6,281 nucleotides of DNA. It comes from Hyphomicrobiales bacterium (GTDB lineage: Bacteria > Pseudomonadota > Alphaproteobacteria > Rhizobiales > Xanthobacteraceae). Made by a program: the position numbers and the translations under genes. This document shows, one piece after another, positions 4,497 to 6,281 of the stretch. Positions within the stretch are counted from its first letter, which is position 1. Each line of letters opens with the position of its first letter. The stretch lies in the NCBI GenBank assembly GCA_003164375.1, contig PLTE01000032.1:6591-12871 (forward strand), in the 5' to 3' direction. Below the pieces are notes generated by a model, which saw only the letters and a list, made by a program, of their open reading frames with translations, did no database searches and was not told the origin of the DNA.

Positions 4497-5138
4497 ATGC
4501 ATAGACATGGACATCACGGTCACGACGACCACGAATCTCGTGAAGGCCGCTGGGCGGCCGGCCGACATCGCCGCCACGGCCGTTTCGGCGGCTTCGGTTT
4601 CGGCGGACGGCACGGCAGGGACGGCGGCGGCATGAACCCCGACGATATGCGCGCCGGGCGCATGCTGGCGCAGGGCGACCTGCGGCTGGTGGCGCTGGCG
4701 CTCATCGCGGTGGCACCCCGCCACGGCTACGAAATCATCAAGCTGGTCGAGGAGAAGACCGCGGATTGGTATTCGCCGAGCCCCGGCATCGTCTATCCGA
4801 CGCTGACCTATCTGGAGGAAGCCGGCTACGTCACCGCCGCGACCGAAGGCTCGAAGAAGCTCTACACCATCACCGACGAGGGCCGCGCCTATCTCGATAG
4901 CCACGGCGATCTCATCAAAATCGTGCTCGATCGGTTGACGGCGCTCGGCGAACGGGTCAACCGCTGGCGATCCGAGCGCGGTGATCGCGATAACCGCCGC
5001 GATCTGCCGCCGCTGGTCGAGGCCTCGTTCGACAACCTGCGCGACATCGTGGCGAAGCGGCTCGGCGGCGATGCCGAAGCGGAATCCCGATTGGTCGAAA
5101 TCCTCGCTCGCGCGGCGACGGAATTGCAGAAGTCGTAA
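4497..5138 (+). CDS. PadR family transcriptional regulator with His-rich N-terminus (YqjI-like)
   Basis: The 213-residue protein has three parts. Residues 1-45 are His/Gly/Arg-rich (MHRHGHHGHDDHE onward, nine histidines in the first 39). Residues about 60-135 form the PadR winged helix, with LRLVALALIAVAPRHGYEII (62-81), the recognition segment SPSPGIVYPTLTYLEEAGYV and the wing GSKKLYTITDEG. A helical C-terminus (about 135-213) presumably dimerises. The architecture matches E. coli YqjI, a nickel-responsive PadR repressor with a His-rich N-terminus that controls a ferric reductase gene. Metal sensing here is inferred from that resemblance. Two identical AT-rich operators lie directly upstream, so autorepression is likely. 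The divergent VWA gene is the only other gene sharing the region; no siderophore-interacting reductase gene is in the window. Converges on the FAD gene 15 bases downstream. Confidence 0.92.
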   Translation: MHRHGHHGHDDHESREGRWAAGRHRRHGRFGGFGFGGRHGRDGGGMNPDDMRAGRMLAQGDLRLVALALIAVAPRHGYEIIKLVEEKTADWYSPSPGIVYPTLTYLEEAGYVTAATEGSKKLYTITDEGRAYLDSHGDLIKIVLDRLTALGERVNRWRSERGDRDNRRDLPPLVEASFDNLRDIVAKRLGGDAEAESRLVEILARAATELQKS

Positions 5139-5152
5139 AAACCCGACGCGGG
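5137..5152 (-). terminator. Possible short intrinsic terminator of the FAD oxidoreductase gene
   Basis: On the minus strand just after the FAD gene stop (5154), CCCG-CGT-CGGG (5152-5142) is followed directly by TTTTT (5141-5137). The stem has only four G/C pairs, so its strength is doubtful. It also overlaps the last two bases of the padR stop codon. Confidence 0.35.
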
Positions 5153-5153
5153 G

Positions 5154-5178
5154 TCAGGCGGCGGCGCGCCGCCCCTGA
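5154..5178. promoter_or_regulatory. Strong GC hairpin at the convergent padR/FAD gene ends
   Basis: TCAGG, a bulged C, then the 14-bp palindrome GGCGGCGCGCCGCC, then CCTGA form a long GC-rich stem. It starts 16 bases after padR and covers the last eight codons and stop of the FAD gene. There is no T-tract on the plus side. It could stop padR transcription or protect its 3' end, or simply reflect Ala/Arg codons. Confidence 0.3.
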
Positions 5179-6281
5179 TCTTGCCCCGCGAACGCGTCCG
5201 GCGTGTGCACGTGCTCCGGCCGAATGCCGACACCGATTAACAACGCCGGTACGCGCTGCAAGAGCGGAATGGCGCCAAGCAGTTTGAACACCAAGGGCGG
5301 CTTCGGCCGCTCCTGGCTCCGCAAAATGCGGCTGATCAGCCGCTTCTGAATCGTCAGCTGCAGCCATTGGGTAAGGCGCACCGCAAACATGCGGCGGCGT
5401 TGGATCGCTTGCAGATCGTCGGTCGTGATACCGCCGGCCTTGAGCGGCGCCGCCAGCCGGTTGGCGGCCGCGACCGCGTCCTGCACGGCGATATTGATGC
5501 CGACGCCGCCGACCGGCGACATCGCATGCGCGCAATCGCCGATACAGATCAGGCCCGGCCGCCACCATTTGTGCAGGCGGTCGACCGTGACGCTCAACAG
5601 CTTGATGTCGTCGAAGCTTTTCAATTCGCCGATCCGGTCGGCGAGGAACGGCGACATCCACACGACCTTGTCGCGGAACGCATCGAGGCCTTTCGCCTTG
5701 ACCTCGTCGATGCCGCCTTTCGGTATGACATAGGCGCACTGCCAATAGTTGCCGCGGTCGAGCATGACCATCATGACGCCGGCCTCGACGTGGCCGAAGG
5801 CGTCGCTGGCGTCGCTTTCCTTGCGCGAGAGGCGAAACCACAGCACGTCCATCGGCGCGCCGTAATCCTCGCTCTTGAAGCCGGCTTTCTCCCGCACCGT
5901 CGAATGACGTCCGTCGCAGCCGACCACCAGATCGGCGCGGATCGCAAGCGCGCCGTCGGGCGTCTTCGCCCGCACGCCGACGACCCGGCCGGCCTCTTCG
6001 ATCAGGTCGGTCGCCTCCGCCTGCATATGCAAATCGAAAGTCTTGTAGCGTTTGCCGTGGCCGGCCAGAAAATTCAGGAAGTCCCATTGCGGCATCAACG
6101 CGACGTATTTGCAATGCGTCGGCAGATGGGTGAGGTCGGCGATCGCAACGCGCACGCCGCCGATCTGGGCGGAAAGCTTTTGGATCTTTTGGTGCGGTTC
6201 TTTGAGAAAATCGTCGAGCAGCCCGAGTTCGTATATCAGCTCAAGCGTCGACGGATGCACGGTGTCGCCGCGAAAATCGCG
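5154..6281 (-). CDS. FAD-dependent monooxygenase/oxidoreductase (UbiH/PHBH-like), N-terminus cut by right edge
   Basis: The minus-strand frame is open to the window edge, giving 375 residues beginning RDFRGDTVHPSTLELIYELG. A GTG at 6260 is an internal valine in conserved sequence, not the start. The product has the group A flavoprotein monooxygenase pattern: the DG motif VVGCDGRHSTVRE (near visible residue 120) that contacts FAD and NAD(P)H, and the GD motif ICIGDCAHAMSPVGGVGINIAVQDA (near 246-269) that binds the FAD ribityl chain. The GxGxxG Rossmann motif expected at the N-terminus lies outside the window, so roughly 30 residues are missing. The family hydroxylates aromatic or quinone-like substrates; the substrate here cannot be told. 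There is no membrane segment. It converges on padR, with a possible short terminator just downstream and a strong hairpin at its 3' end. Confidence 0.9.
   Translation of the reverse strand, partial: RDFRGDTVHPSTLELIYELGLLDDFLKEPHQKIQKLSAQIGGVRVAIADLTHLPTHCKYVALMPQWDFLNFLAGHGKRYKTFDLHMQAEATDLIEEAGRVVGVRAKTPDGALAIRADLVVGCDGRHSTVREKAGFKSEDYGAPMDVLWFRLSRKESDASDAFGHVEAGVMMVMLDRGNYWQCAYVIPKGGIDEVKAKGLDAFRDKVVWMSPFLADRIGELKSFDDIKLLSVTVDRLHKWWRPGLICIGDCAHAMSPVGGVGINIAVQDAVAAANRLAAPLKAGGITTDDLQAIQRRRMFAVRLTQWLQLTIQKRLISRILRSQERPKPPLVFKLLGAIPLLQRVPALLIGVGIRPEHVHTPDAFAGQDQGRRAAA

Noticed and set aside
4957..6114. Long minus-strand open frame overlapping the FAD oxidoreductase gene
   Set aside because: It is highly Arg-rich with no recognisable domain, whereas the overlapping frame carries the DG and GD flavoprotein motifs through to the edge.
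6258..6260. GTG as the start of the FAD oxidoreductase
   Set aside because: The frame stays open upstream with RDFRGDT preceding VHPSTL, a conserved stretch of this family; the true start is beyond the window.

Overview
The window reads as a chromosomal stretch of a GC-rich alphaproteobacterium, most likely of the order Hyphomicrobiales (Rhizobiales). I infer this from the protein flavour (CoxE-like VWA protein, OsmC-family protein, His-rich PadR regulator), the strong G/C third-position bias of the core genes and the lack of strong sigma70-like promoters. I cannot assign a genus from sequence alone. There are eight protein genes, two of them cut by the window edges, and no RNA gene, IS element or CRISPR array that I can support.

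Layout. Positions 1-213 (minus) hold the first 71 codons of alanyl-tRNA synthetase (alaS). It is divergent from a methylenetetrahydrofolate-reductase family gene (317-1267, plus), and the 103-bp gap between them contains a perfect 9+2+9 palindrome. The reductase gene converges on an OsmC-family gene (1264-1743, minus), and the two stop codons interlock on one CTAG. Positions 1827-2485 (plus) hold a toxin-first type II toxin-antitoxin pair of HigB/Gp49 (RelE superfamily) plus HTH antitoxin type, with ATGA overlap. Thirty bases further on is a markedly AT-rich gene of unknown function (2516-3121). Its C-terminal end appears to be in the wrong frame after a T7 tract: the -1 frame gives a more plausible tail ending at 3105. 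This AT-rich block (about 2500-3120) looks acquired. Positions 3140-4315 (minus) encode a CoxE-like VWA protein. It is divergent from a PadR-family regulator with a His-rich N-terminus (4497-5138, plus). The AT-rich region between them carries two perfect 19-bp direct repeats, each containing a 12-bp palindrome, which are strong operator candidates. Finally, a FAD-dependent monooxygenase/oxidoreductase (5154-6281, minus) converges on padR and runs off the right edge, lacking its first few dozen residues.

How the genes work together. Most neighbours look independent: translation (alaS), one-carbon metabolism, peroxide/osmotic protection, metal- or ligand-responsive transcription and flavin oxidation. 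The clear functional unit is the toxin-antitoxin pair, with the downstream AT-rich gene possibly a third member. The VWA gene lacks the adjacent MoxR-type ATPase such genes often have. The PadR protein most likely controls its own promoter and perhaps the divergent VWA gene. The most interesting signals are the T7 slippery site and recoverable -1 tail in the AT-rich gene, and the duplicated PadR-type operator.
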